From positions 992,001 to 1,056,000 of the forward strand of contig JACYUQ010000002.1 in the NCBI GenBank assembly GCA_014841835.1: DNA of 64,000 bases, given 5' to 3'. Of this stretch, positions 8,563 to 16,960 are shown in pieces. The notes beneath the pieces are model-generated. The model ran no database searches and was not told the DNA's origin. It saw only the letters and a list, made by a program, of their open reading frames with translations. A program made the position numbers and the translations under genes. Position 1 is the first letter of the stretch, and each line of letters opens with the position of its first letter. This stretch comes from Oxalobacteraceae sp. CFBP 13730. GTDB taxonomy: Bacteria > Pseudomonadota > Gammaproteobacteria > Burkholderiales > Burkholderiaceae_D.

Positions 8563-9750
8563 CTACAGCGGGTGGTTGAACACCTGGCGCAAGTAGGCGA
8601 TATAGGTGACGTCGGTGCACTGCGACTTGCCCGGCTCGTCCGACAGCTTGGCCACCGGCTGGCCGTTGCAGCGCACGAGCTTCATGACGATATTGATCGA
8701 CGGGAAAGGCGTATCGTTGGTCAGCTTGGTGCCGATGCCGAAGCCCGTCATCACGCGGTCGGCGAAATGGCGGTACAGGCTCAGGGCCTTCGGGATGGTC
8801 AGCGCGTCCGAGAACACGAGGCGCTTGGTGCGCGCATTGATGCGCAGGCGCGCGTAATGGGCCAGCGCCTTTTCGCCCCACACGACCGGATCGCCCGAGT
8901 CATGGCGCAGGCCGTCGAACAGCTTGGCGAAGTACAGGTCGAAGTCGGCCAGGAACGCGTCCATGCCGACGACATCGGTCAGGGCCGTGCCCAGGTCGCC
9001 CCGGTATTCCTGGACCCAGTTTTCGAGCGCGGCACTCTGGAAGTCGACCAGGCGGGTGCCGAAGGCCTGGTGCGCCTGCAGATACTCGTGCGCCATCGTG
9101 CCGATCGGGACCAGGTTGAAGCGGTAGGCCAGGTAGACGTTCGACGTGCCCTTGAAGTACACCGGCAGCTCGCGCGCCAGCGTCTGCACCACCTCGTCAT
9201 GCCATTCACCGGAGAAGCGGCGGCGCACACCGAAGTCGAAGAACTCGAACGGGTTGGCGCGCGGAGCTTCTTCGCCGAACGCGCGCAGTTCGTCGATCTT
9301 CTGGCGCAGGCGCCGGCGTGCTTCGGCCATTGCCACGGCCTGGTCGAAGCGGCGGAAGTACAGCTCGTTGACGATGTAGAGGACGAAGATTTCATAGCCC
9401 ATCACGTGTACCAGCGGGCCGCTGGCGCGGATGCGCAGGTGCGGGCCGTCGGTCGTCACCTCGATGAACTTGCGCTGAAAGCGGAACAGCGTGAGGAAGT
9501 CGGCGAAGTCGCCCTTGATGAAGCGCAGTGCGCGCAGGTAGGCGACTTCGTGCTCGGTAAACATCATCGAGCACAGGTGATCGAGCTCGCGCTCGATGTC
9601 GTCCTTGAGCTCTGCCAGGGGATAGGCTGGCTCGTTACGGCAGCGGAATTCGTACTCGCCCGTGGCGCCCGGATGGCTGTGCAGCAAGGCCTGCCACATC
9701 GTGAATTTGTACAGATCGGTTTCAAGCAGGCTGCGAACTACTGGTTTCAT
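8563..9750 (-). CDS. pncB: nicotinate phosphoribosyltransferase
   Basis: This 395-residue enzyme converts nicotinate and PRPP to nicotinate mononucleotide in the NAD salvage (Preiss-Handler) pathway, with ATP hydrolysis. The length is normal for the PncB family. Hallmarks include ETDLYKFTMWQAL near the N-terminus, FRRFDQ-type and GTSNVYLA segments, and GLRHDSGDP, which carries the histidine phosphorylated during catalysis. The phosphate-binding GIGTKLTND region is also present. A GGAG ribosome-binding site sits 5-6 bp before the ATG. It is the last gene of a leftward group with the SET-domain and acyl-CoA synthetase genes. Whether these three are co-transcribed is not proven. Confidence 0.95.
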   Translation of the reverse strand: MKPVVRSLLETDLYKFTMWQALLHSHPGATGEYEFRCRNEPAYPLAELKDDIERELDHLCSMMFTEHEVAYLRALRFIKGDFADFLTLFRFQRKFIEVTTDGPHLRIRASGPLVHVMGYEIFVLYIVNELYFRRFDQAVAMAEARRRLRQKIDELRAFGEEAPRANPFEFFDFGVRRRFSGEWHDEVVQTLARELPVYFKGTSNVYLAYRFNLVPIGTMAHEYLQAHQAFGTRLVDFQSAALENWVQEYRGDLGTALTDVVGMDAFLADFDLYFAKLFDGLRHDSGDPVVWGEKALAHYARLRINARTKRLVFSDALTIPKALSLYRHFADRVMTGFGIGTKLTNDTPFPSINIVMKLVRCNGQPVAKLSDEPGKSQCTDVTYIAYLRQVFNHPL

Positions 9751-9810
9751 CGTTGCTCCAGGTCGATGATGGGTCGGGCCGGCCTGACCAGGCCAGCCGG
9801 GGGACTTGAT

Positions 9811-10341
9811 TCACTTGCCAGCGGCTGGCGTGCGGGTGCGGCGCTTTGGCGCAAGCATCGTGCCGGTGCAGCCGGGCGTACCGCAGCGGCAGGCAAACAC
9901 TTTCTTGAGCTTGGGCGTATGGCGCTCTTCGTAGATCAGGGCGTAATTGTAGTTCAGCTCTTCACCGGCGTCGATGTCGTGCAGCGCGTGGATATACACC
10001 TTGCCTTCGTCTTCGTAGGCTTCGCAGTTGGGCGAGCACGCGTGGTTGATCCAGCGCGCCTCGTTGCCGCGCCGGCCGCCGTCGATCACGCGGCCATCGG
10101 CCAGGCTGAAGTAAAAGGTGTGGTTGACCGGGCCGCCGGCTTTTTCGGCGCGCTCGGTCGCGAGGTCCCAGCTGATGCGCTCACCACGGTACTCGATGAT
10201 GCGCTCGCCCGCCGCGATGGGCTTCCTGGCGAAGACGCCGTTGCCGTGGACCGGCGACTGACGCACTTCGTACGACGGGCCGCTATCTAGCGTGGCGGTG
10301 CTGGTGTCAGCCAGCGTGGCTGGGGTTCGCTTGGTGGTCAT
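9811..10341 (-). CDS. SET-domain protein (putative protein-lysine methyltransferase)
   Basis: This 176-residue protein is almost entirely a SET domain. HGNGVFA and EYRGERISW form the N-terminal part, NHACSPNCE the SAM/knot motif, and GEELNYNYAL the second knot motif. A cysteine-rich post-SET motif (CRCGTPGCTGTM) is followed by a basic tail. Such proteins transfer methyl groups from SAM to lysine side chains; the bacterial substrate is unknown. The frame is open 23 codons further upstream. ATG 10341 was chosen because the residues before it are not family-like. The neighbours (acyl-CoA synthetase upstream, pncB downstream, same strand) do not suggest a substrate. Confidence 0.8.
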   Translation of the reverse strand: MTTKRTPATLADTSTATLDSGPSYEVRQSPVHGNGVFARKPIAAGERIIEYRGERISWDLATERAEKAGGPVNHTFYFSLADGRVIDGGRRGNEARWINHACSPNCEAYEDEGKVYIHALHDIDAGEELNYNYALIYEERHTPKLKKVFACRCGTPGCTGTMLAPKRRTRTPAAGK

Positions 10342-10416
10342 CGAGGTGGCGCATGGGCGAGAAAAAAGAGAGCGTCCATTATGGCCGCATTCGCCCGAAA
10401 CGCCACGCACTCGCCG

Positions 10417-12096
10417 CTACACGGGGAAATCTTCCTCGCGGTATTCGGGCGCGTCGCCCGCGTCGCCGGTCCGCCCTGCTTCTTCGCGCCGCAACTCGAC
10501 GCGCCGGATCTTGCCCGAGATGGTCTTGGGCAGCTCGCGGAACGTGATGCGCCGGATCCGCTGGTACGGCGCGAGGCGCGCGCGGCTGAACGCGAACAGC
10601 GCGGCGGCCATCTCGCGGCTCGGGGCAACCCCGGCGCGCAGCGTGACGAAGGCCTTCGGCACCGACAAGCGGAGCGGGTCGGGACTGGGCACGATCGCCG
10701 CTTCGAGCACGCTCTCGTGTTCGATCAGCACACTTTCGAGCTCGAAGGGGCTGATGCGGTAATCGGCCGACTTGAACACGTCGTCGTTGCGGCCCACATA
10801 AAAATAGTAGCCGTCGCTGTCGATCGCCGCCGTGTCGCCCGTGTGGTAGTGGCCGGCGCGCATCACGTCGCGCGTCTTGTCAGCGTCCCCTTCGTAGCCC
10901 GCCATCAGGCCGACCGGATTGGCTGCAAGTACCACCGCGATCTCGCCTTCGGTGGCCGGTGCGTCGTCGATGTCGAGCAGCGCGATGCGGTAGCCCGGCA
11001 GCGCGCGCCCCATCGAGCCTGGCTTGAGGCGCTGGCCTGGAGAGTTGCCGATCTGGCAGGTGGTCTCGGACTGGCCGAAACCGTCGCGGATGCGGATGCC
11101 CCAGGCGCGCTCGACCTGCTCGATGACTTCGGGATTGAGCGGCTCGCCCGCCCCCACCAGTTCGCGCAGGGCCGGCTTGCAGGCCGCCAGGTCTTCCTTG
11201 ATCAGCATGCGCCAGACCGTCGGCGGCGCGCACAGCGAGGTCACGCCGCAGCGCTCGATCACGTTCAGCACGCCCGCGCCGGCAAAGCGCTCATAGTTGT
11301 AGACGAACACGGTGGCGCCTGCATTCCAGGGCGCGAAGAAGCAGCTCCAGGCATGCTTGGCCCAGCCAGGCGAACTGATATTCCAGTGGATGTCGCCCGC
11401 CTGCAGACCGATCCAGTACATCGTCGACAGGTGGCCGACGGGATAACTCTGGTGCGTGTGCAACACGAGTTTCGGCCGCGCCGTGGTGCCGGACGTGAAG
11501 TACAGCAGCAACGGATCGGTGGCCAGCGTCTCGCCCTCGGGCACGAAGACGCTCACCACCGCGTGACTGGCGGCGTAGTCATGCCAGCCTTCACTGGGGC
11601 CACCCACCGCGATCCGGGTATAGCTGCCCGGCAGCGCGGCAAACTTGTGCGTCTCGGATGCCTGCGCGATCACGTGCTTGATTGCGCCGCGCGCGATCCG
11701 GTCGGCCAGGTCGTCGCCGGACAGCAGCATCGTCGTGGGCACCAGCACGGCGCCCAGCTTGATCCCGGCCAGCATGACTTCCCACAGTTCGACCCGGTTC
11801 GGCAGCATCAGCAGCACGCGGTCGCCACGGCGCACGCCGCAGTTGCGCAGGTACTCGGCCACCTGGCTGGAGCGGGCGGCCATGTCGGCAAACGTGATCT
11901 TGTGCTCGGTGCCGTCTTCGTCGACGACCCACAGCGCGATGCCGTGGTTGTCCCGGGCCTGGTGGTCGAAAAAGTCGAGTGCCCAGTTGAACGTGGACAG
12001 CTGCGGGGGCTGGTAGTCGCGGACCGCGGTGTCGTAGTCGAGCCGGTGCTGCTGAAGGAAGTCGCGCGCCTGCACGAAGCGCTGGGTGGGCGTCAT
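10417..12096 (-). CDS. AMP-forming acyl-CoA synthetase
   Basis: This 559-residue ANL-superfamily adenylating enzyme activates a carboxylic acid with ATP and loads it on CoA. The P-loop is YFTSGTTARPK. The acyl-adenylate region contains GAGEPLNPE and DGFGQSETT. The hinge is at YHTGDTAAIDSDGYYFYVGRNDD, shown here as separate motifs YHTGD and VGRNDD. The catalytic lysine is in LPKTISGKIRRVELR. The overall pattern is that of medium-chain/acetyl-CoA-synthetase-like (ACSM-type) enzymes. AGGAG is 5 bp upstream of ATG 12096. The open frame extends 136 codons upstream but that part overlaps the divergent small gene and lacks family features. The substrate is unknown. Confidence 0.88.
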   Translation of the reverse strand: MTPTQRFVQARDFLQQHRLDYDTAVRDYQPPQLSTFNWALDFFDHQARDNHGIALWVVDEDGTEHKITFADMAARSSQVAEYLRNCGVRRGDRVLLMLPNRVELWEVMLAGIKLGAVLVPTTMLLSGDDLADRIARGAIKHVIAQASETHKFAALPGSYTRIAVGGPSEGWHDYAASHAVVSVFVPEGETLATDPLLLYFTSGTTARPKLVLHTHQSYPVGHLSTMYWIGLQAGDIHWNISSPGWAKHAWSCFFAPWNAGATVFVYNYERFAGAGVLNVIERCGVTSLCAPPTVWRMLIKEDLAACKPALRELVGAGEPLNPEVIEQVERAWGIRIRDGFGQSETTCQIGNSPGQRLKPGSMGRALPGYRIALLDIDDAPATEGEIAVVLAANPVGLMAGYEGDADKTRDVMRAGHYHTGDTAAIDSDGYYFYVGRNDDVFKSADYRISPFELESVLIEHESVLEAAIVPSPDPLRLSVPKAFVTLRAGVAPSREMAAALFAFSRARLAPYQRIRRITFRELPKTISGKIRRVELRREEAGRTGDAGDAPEYREEDFPV

Positions 12097-12255
12097 GGTG
12101 GTCTCCTGATGGGGTTGCAGGGGGCAGGCTGCGCCAGAGCGCGCCTGCTGTCGTGCTGCCACGCCATCATGCCACCAAATGCGCGCGGCTTGCCAATTCC
12201 CGTTGGCGGCCCGTTTCGAGAGTAGAATTCGGCTCCAACAAACTAAAGGCACGTG

Positions 12256-12522
12256 ATGAAAAAGACTGACATGGCAAAAGGCGACGCCAAGAAGATTCAA
12301 GGCCAGATGGCTGCCCGGGGCGCCGTCGTCGGCGCGCCAGCAAAAGATGCGGCGCCGGATCGCCGCGAACAGCGCGAACGCGACCGCGCGCTGGGACTGG
12401 TGCCGTTCGCCGTCAAGCTCAATGGCGATCTGGTGGCGCAGCTGCAAACCCTGAGCAAGGAGCGCGGCGTCGAACTCAATGCGCTGGTGGCCGAGCTGCT
12501 GCAAAAAGGCCTGGCCGACTAA
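12256..12522 (+). CDS. small ribbon-helix-helix-type protein upstream of the SPFH gene
   Basis: This 88-residue protein has a charged, Ala/Lys/Arg-rich N-terminal half. Its C-terminal ~43 residues fit the ribbon-helix-helix pattern: a short strand (VPFAVKL), a helix (GDLVAQLQTLSKERG) and a second helix (LNALVAELLQKGLA). This block aligns without gaps to the Arc-family protein encoded at 13536, sharing the F-A-x-(K/R), L-x-x-(Q/E)-L-Q-x-L and LL-x-x-GLA positions. A purine-rich AAGG is 6 bp from ATG 12256 (a GTG at 12253 is alternative). DNA binding is inferred from the fold pattern. It sits between the divergent acyl-CoA synthetase and the SPFH gene. Confidence 0.65.
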   Translation: MKKTDMAKGDAKKIQGQMAARGAVVGAPAKDAAPDRREQRERDRALGLVPFAVKLNGDLVAQLQTLSKERGVELNALVAELLQKGLAD

Positions 12523-12558
12523 CGCTGATTGGCAGTTTCAGGGCGTTCACCAAATCGC

Positions 12559-12587
12559 TTGACAATATTTTCTGGCAATCCTAAAGT
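12559..12587 (+). promoter_or_regulatory. strong sigma-70-like promoter of the SPFH-Arc pair
   Basis: A perfect TTGACA (12559-12564), exactly 17 bp, then TAAAGT (12582-12587, 4/6). It lies 42 bp upstream of the SPFH start codon and its -10 is inside the palindrome at 12583-12598. Confidence 0.7.
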
Positions 12588-12598
12588 GATATCACTTT
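12583..12598. promoter_or_regulatory. perfect 16-bp palindrome over the -10 (probable operator)
   Basis: AAAGTGATATCACTTT reads identically on both strands. Covering the -10 and the likely transcription start, it is placed to let a bound dimer block transcription. The best candidate binder is one of the two RHH proteins encoded on either side of the SPFH gene; this is inference. Confidence 0.6.
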
Positions 12599-12629
12599 GA
12601 TGTCACACCCACCCAGAAGAGGTTCAAGC

Positions 12630-13523
12630 ATGAACGCATCGCACACCCGCCGCGAAAAGGCATTTTCATCGGCGAACGGCTACCTGGCCGCTTGCGCCGG
12701 CATCGTTTTCCTGCTGGGTGCAGCCTACCTGTTCAAGACTGGCGTCGAAACGCCCGCCGGCTTGCCGCTCCTGGGTGCCGTCGCGCTGGGGCTCGTCGGT
12801 CTGCTGTGCCTGACAGGCCTGTTCATGCTGCAGCCGAACGAAAGCGCCATCCTCACCCTGTTCGGCAAGTACATCGGCACCGACCGCAGCGAAGGCCTGC
12901 GCTGGGCCTTCCCGCTGTACGTCAAGCGGCGCCTGTCGCTGCGCGCCCGCAACTTCAATGCGCCCACGCTCAAAGTCAACGACAAGCGCGGCAATCCGGT
13001 GGAAATCAGCGCGGCTGTCGTCTGGCGCGTGCGCGACACGGCGCAAGCCGTGTTTGAAGTCGACGATTTCGAGCGCTACGTCTCGATCCAGGCCGAAGCG
13101 GCGCTGCGCCATCTGGCCTCGCAATATGCGTACGATGAAGGCGAAGACCTGCCACAGGGCGAGACCACGCTGCGCGCCGGCATGGACGTCGTGGCCGACG
13201 CCCTCAAGACCGAACTGCAGGCGCGCTTCGAAGCGGCCGGTGTCGAGGTGCTCGACGCCAAGCTCACCCACCTTGCCTACGCCGCCGAAATTGCCCAGGT
13301 CATGCTGCGGCGCCAGCAGGCCGAAGCCATCATCAGCGCCCGCAGCAAGATCGTGCACGGCGCCGTGAGCATGGTCGAAGCGGCACTGAAAGGGTTGTCG
13401 GAGCGCGGTATCGTCGAACTGGACGATGAGCGCAAGGCGGCGATGGTCAGCAATCTGCTCGTGGTACTGTGCTCGGACAAGGAAACGCAACCGATCATCA
13501 ACACGGGCACGCTTTACAACTAG
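12630..13523 (+). CDS. SPFH/Band 7 domain membrane protein
   Basis: This 297-residue protein has two hydrophobic segments (about 19-37 and 44-66). A prohibitin/SPFH domain follows (about 68-250), beginning LQPNESAILTLFGKYIGTD and including the typical RARNFNAPTLKVND and AAVVWRVRDTAQAVFEVDDF stretches. A helical C-terminus (RRQQAEAIISARSKIVHGAV) follows, as in flotillin/stomatin proteins that oligomerise on membranes. AGAAGAGG stands 7 bp before ATG 12630. An upstream in-frame TTG at 12597 lies within the operator and is unlikely. The next gene, 12 bp downstream, encodes an Arc-family protein, so the two are almost surely one operon. SPFH proteins organise membrane domains; the partner here is unknown. 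Confidence 0.88.
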   Translation: MNASHTRREKAFSSANGYLAACAGIVFLLGAAYLFKTGVETPAGLPLLGAVALGLVGLLCLTGLFMLQPNESAILTLFGKYIGTDRSEGLRWAFPLYVKRRLSLRARNFNAPTLKVNDKRGNPVEISAAVVWRVRDTAQAVFEVDDFERYVSIQAEAALRHLASQYAYDEGEDLPQGETTLRAGMDVVADALKTELQARFEAAGVEVLDAKLTHLAYAAEIAQVMLRRQQAEAIISARSKIVHGAVSMVEAALKGLSERGIVELDDERKAAMVSNLLVVLCSDKETQPIINTGTLYN

Positions 13524-13535
13524 CGGCCGACCAGT

Positions 13536-13730
13536 ATGGCAAGTCCAGGAAAAAAAGCATTCGCGCTACGGATCGACCCGGCGCTGTGGGATGAACTGCA
13601 GCGCCTGGCGGCGCGCGACCTGCGCAGCGTGAACGCGGAAATCGAATTCCTGCTGCGCGAAGGCCTGGCCCGGCGCGGCGTAAAGCTGGCCGAACCGAAG
13701 GGCCAGAGCGATACTGACGGGGAAAGCTGA
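13536..13730 (+). CDS. Arc-family ribbon-helix-helix DNA-binding protein
   Basis: This 64-residue protein matches the Arc/MetJ ribbon-helix-helix pattern: a basic N-terminus, a strand KAFALRIDP, helix 1 (LWDELQRLAARDL) and helix 2 (SVNAEIEFLLREGLARRG). Arc-like dimers insert the strand into the DNA major groove. The gene follows the SPFH gene by 12 bp and is presumably translated from the same message. It is a natural candidate for autoregulation through the palindrome at 12583-12598. There is no strong ribosome-binding site before ATG 13536. A toxin-antitoxin reading is conceivable for an RHH protein, but no toxin is adjacent. Confidence 0.8.
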   Translation: MASPGKKAFALRIDPALWDELQRLAARDLRSVNAEIEFLLREGLARRGVKLAEPKGQSDTDGES

Positions 13731-13739
13731 CGGCGGGAC

Positions 13740-13745
13740 TATAAT
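13740..13745 (+). promoter_or_regulatory. -10 element upstream of fnr
   Basis: A perfect TATAAT lies 28 bp upstream of the fnr start codon. No good -35 at 16-18 bp is visible, so expression may need an activator or be weak. Confidence 0.4.
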
Positions 13746-13773
13746 CGGGGCTGAACCTCTGCCGGCCTATCCG

Positions 13774-14535
13774 ATGATCCCCGCCTCACCCGCTCTATCC
13801 GAACCGCTCGTGAACATCCAGGCGCTCAAGTCCTGCGCCGCCTGCAGCATGCACCAGCTATGTCTTCCGATGGGCCTGGAAGACGCCGACATCGTGCGCC
13901 TCGACCAGATCATCGGCCGACGCCGGCGGCTGGCGCGCGACGAGCGCCTGTATCAGGTGGGCGAGCCGTTTCGCAATCTGTACGCGGTGCGCTTCGGCCA
14001 CTTCAAGACCTTCCAGATCAACGCCGCCGGCGAAGCCCAGATCACGGGCTTCCAGATGGCCGGTGAATTGCTCGGCATGGATGCGATCAGCGGCACCCAC
14101 CATTGCGACGCCGTCGCGCTCGAAGACAGCGAAGTGTGCGAGATCCCGTTCGTGCGCCTCGAAGAACTGTTCGGCGTCGTGCCGGCGCTGCTGCGCCATT
14201 TCCACCGCATCATGAGCCAGGAAATCACGCGCGAGCAGAACGTCATGCTTTTGCTGGGGAATATGCGCGCCGAGCAGCGCTTTGCCGTCTTTCTGGTCAA
14301 CCTGTCGGCGCGCTACGCGGCGCGCGGCTATTCAAGCACGCAGTTCCAGCTGCGCATGTCGCGCGAAGACATCGGCAATTACCTAGGACTGACTATCGAG
14401 AGCATCAGCCGCCTGCTGTCGCGCTTCAAGAAACAGGGCTGGCTTGCCATCGACAAGCGCGAGGTCACGCTGCTCGATCCGGCCAAGCTCAAGGCGCTGG
14501 CGGCGGGCACGGACGTGTGCAGCCCGATGGAATGA
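13774..14535 (+). CDS. fnr: Fnr/Anr-type oxygen-sensing transcription regulator
   Basis: This 253-residue CRP-family regulator has the complete [4Fe-4S] ligand set of Fnr: C-x2-C-x5-C at Cys21, Cys24 and Cys30, and a fourth at Cys122 (SEVCEIPF). The cyclic-nucleotide-like beta-roll spans about 30-150, and a dimer helix follows. The recognition region is MSREDIGNYLGLTIESISRLLSRF, with the E-S-x-x-R-type contacts that read TTGAT half-sites. It activates or represses genes on oxygen loss. HemN, encoded at 29905-31338 in this window, is a classic Fnr-regulated function, though no consensus Fnr box was seen near it. The ribosome-binding site is weak; ATG 13774 gives the standard spacing to the cysteine cluster. 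Confidence 0.93.
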   Translation: MIPASPALSEPLVNIQALKSCAACSMHQLCLPMGLEDADIVRLDQIIGRRRRLARDERLYQVGEPFRNLYAVRFGHFKTFQINAAGEAQITGFQMAGELLGMDAISGTHHCDAVALEDSEVCEIPFVRLEELFGVVPALLRHFHRIMSQEITREQNVMLLLGNMRAEQRFAVFLVNLSARYAARGYSSTQFQLRMSREDIGNYLGLTIESISRLLSRFKKQGWLAIDKREVTLLDPAKLKALAAGTDVCSPME

Positions 14536-14695
14536 TGCGGGGATCGAAGCAGGTAGCGCCCGGCGCACCCTCGTAGCGCAAGTTGTAATACCCGGTTTCA
14601 AAGCCAGCAGGCGCAGCAAGGCGGACGTAAGATCGGCATCGAATCGTCGTAACGATGCAGCGACGATGCCCTGACTAACTACCTGACCATTTGCC

Positions 14696-16960
14696 ATGAT
14701 GCCTGCCCGCCCGTTCCTGCCCTTGCTGTTGTCTGCGCTGATCCTCGCTGCCCCGCCCCCGGTGGCCGCGTCGATCCTGCCGGACGTGCCGGACATCAGC
14801 GCCGTCACCGACTACCGCCCCAAGATTCCGCTGCGTGTCTACAGCGCCGACAAGGTGCTGATCGGCGAATTCGGCGCCGAGCGGCGCGACTTCGTGCAGA
14901 TCGCGAAGGTGCCCGCCCTGATGAAGACCGCCGTGCTGGCGATCGAAGACACGCGCTTCTACGAGCATGGCGGCATCGACTGGATCCGCGCACTGGGCGC
15001 GGCCAAGGCCAATATCACCGACTTCGGCAGCCAGGGCGCCTCGACGATCACGATGCAGGTGGCGCGCAACTTCTTTCTGTCGCGCGACAAGACGCTGCCA
15101 CGCAAGCTCACCGAAATCGCGCTGGCCTACAAGATCGAAAAGGCGCTGACCAAGGACCAGATCCTCGAGGTCTACCTGAACCAGATCTATCTGGGTCAGC
15201 GCTCGTACGGCTTTTCCAGCGCCGCGCGCACCTACTTCGGCAAATCGCTGAACGACCTGACGCTGGCAGAAACGGCGATGCTCGCCGGCCTGCCGCAGAA
15301 TCCGTCCAGCAGCAATCCGGTCACGAATCCGGCGGCGGCAAAGAAGCGCCAGCAGACGGTCCTGCGTCGCATGTTCGAGTTAAAGACGATCACCGAACCG
15401 CAGTACCGGCGCGCGCTGGCCGAACCGTTGACACTCAGGCGTGACGGCGCCGGCTACGGCGGGCGCGCCGCCTGGGTCGCCGAGATCGCGCGCCAGGCCG
15501 TCCATACGCGCTTTGGCGCAGCGGCCTACGAACGGGGGATCACCGTGATGACGACCGTCATCGCCGCCGAACAGGAAGCCGCCTGGGATGCGGTGCGCCG
15601 CAACGTCGTCGCCTACGACCGGCGCCACGGCTACCGTGGCCCGGAAGCGCGCATCCTGCTACCGGCTGCAGGCGACGCGCGTGACGATGCAGTGGCCGCC
15701 GCGCTGCAGAAACGCCCGGCCGTGGACGGCTTCGTGCCCGCCGTCGTCGTGAGCGCATCGGCCAAACGCGTACGGGCTGCCACGACGAACGGCGAGACGA
15801 TCGAGATCACCGGCACTGGCCTGCGTTTTGCTGCGGGTGCGCTGGCATCTGCAGCGAAAGCCGGTGTAAAACTCTCTCCCGGCGCCGTCATCCGCCTGAA
15901 CAAATCGCAAGGCGACTGGGCGATCACGCAGCTGCCCGAAGTGGCGGCCGCCTTCGTCGCGGTCGATGCCGGGACGGGCGCCTACCGCGCGCTGGTCGGC
16001 GGCTTCGACTTTGGACTGAACAAGTTCAATCACGTGACGCAAGCCTGGCGCCAGCCGGGATCGAGCATCAAGCCGTTCGTGTATTCGGCGGGCCTGGAAC
16101 GGGGCTTCTTCCCGGGCACACCGATCCTCGACGCACCGCTCGACCTTGGCGGCGAAAACGGCGCTCCCGGCTGGTCGCCGCGCAATGACGACAATTCGTT
16201 CGAGGGCCTGGTGACAGTGCGCCATGCGCTGACGCGCTCGAGAAACGTGCCCACCGTGCGCATGCTGCAGGCAGTCGGCGTCGACGACACGCGCGCACAC
16301 CTCGCGCAATTTGGCTTCGACGCTGCGCGCCATCCGCGCAACCTGACCATGGCCCTTGGCACCGGCGCCGTCACGCCCCTGCAGATGGCAGGCGCCTACA
16401 CGGTGCTGGCGAACGGTGGTTACCGGGTCGAACCGTGGCTGATCGCCCGCATCCAGGATGGCGACGGCAAGGTCGTCTACGAACACGCCCGCAAGGAACC
16501 GGTGCGTGTGCTCGATGCGCGCAACGCCTTCATCACCGACAGCATGCTGCGCGACGTGGCGCGCGTGGGTACGGCGGCGGCTACGTCACGCCAGCTGGGG
16601 CGCAGCGACCTGGCCGGCAAAACCGGTACGACGAGCAACGCGATCGACGGCTGGTTCGCCGGCTACAGCGGTCCGGTGGTGGCGGTGGCGTGGATGGGCT
16701 ATGACGAACCGCGCTCGCTGGGCGGACGAGAATTCGGCGCAACGCTCGCGCTGCCGATCTGGGTCGACTACATGCGCGTCGCGCTGGCCAACGCCCCAGA
16801 ACGCGCGCCGCTGGTGCCCGACGGCGTCATGAACGTCGCTGGCGACTGGGTGTATGCGGAGTATGCGGATCAGCAGCAGTTGGAAACGCCACCGCCGCCA
16901 GTGGACAGCATCGACACGCTGATGGAGAACCTGTCGCAGGAACCCCCGCCGCGCCAGTAG
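14696..16960 (+). CDS. class A penicillin-binding protein (bifunctional PBP1a-like)
   Basis: This 754-residue periplasmic, N-terminally anchored peptidoglycan synthase begins with a signal-anchor (about 5-25). The GT51 glycosyltransferase domain carries the catalytic Glu84 in AIEDTRFYEHGG, plus QGASTITMQ and IEKALTKDQILEVYLNQ-type motifs. The transpeptidase domain has SxxK with nucleophile Ser456 (SSIKPF), an SRN motif (RSRNVPT) and KTGT starting at Lys642. It polymerises lipid II and cross-links stem peptides. It is shorter than E. coli PBP1a. No other cell-wall gene is adjacent. The stop abuts the end of the convergent metallophosphoesterase gene. Confidence 0.93.
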   Translation: MMPARPFLPLLLSALILAAPPPVAASILPDVPDISAVTDYRPKIPLRVYSADKVLIGEFGAERRDFVQIAKVPALMKTAVLAIEDTRFYEHGGIDWIRALGAAKANITDFGSQGASTITMQVARNFFLSRDKTLPRKLTEIALAYKIEKALTKDQILEVYLNQIYLGQRSYGFSSAARTYFGKSLNDLTLAETAMLAGLPQNPSSSNPVTNPAAAKKRQQTVLRRMFELKTITEPQYRRALAEPLTLRRDGAGYGGRAAWVAEIARQAVHTRFGAAAYERGITVMTTVIAAEQEAAWDAVRRNVVAYDRRHGYRGPEARILLPAAGDARDDAVAAALQKRPAVDGFVPAVVVSASAKRVRAATTNGETIEITGTGLRFAAGALASAAKAGVKLSPGAVIRLNKSQGDWAITQLPEVAAAFVAVDAGTGAYRALVGGFDFGLNKFNHVTQAWRQPGSSIKPFVYSAGLERGFFPGTPILDAPLDLGGENGAPGWSPRNDDNSFEGLVTVRHALTRSRNVPTVRMLQAVGVDDTRAHLAQFGFDAARHPRNLTMALGTGAVTPLQMAGAYTVLANGGYRVEPWLIARIQDGDGKVVYEHARKEPVRVLDARNAFITDSMLRDVARVGTAAATSRQLGRSDLAGKTGTTSNAIDGWFAGYSGPVVAVAWMGYDEPRSLGGREFGATLALPIWVDYMRVALANAPERAPLVPDGVMNVAGDWVYAEYADQQQLETPPPPVDSIDTLMENLSQEPPPRQ

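Noticed and set aside
12097..12504. 136-codon upstream extension of the acyl-CoA synthetase
   Set aside because: It overlaps the divergent RHH gene and lacks family features; AGGAG precedes ATG 12096.
13536..13730. Arc-like protein as antitoxin of a toxin-antitoxin pair
   Set aside because: The adjacent genes encode an SPFH protein and Fnr; no small toxin-like gene is present.
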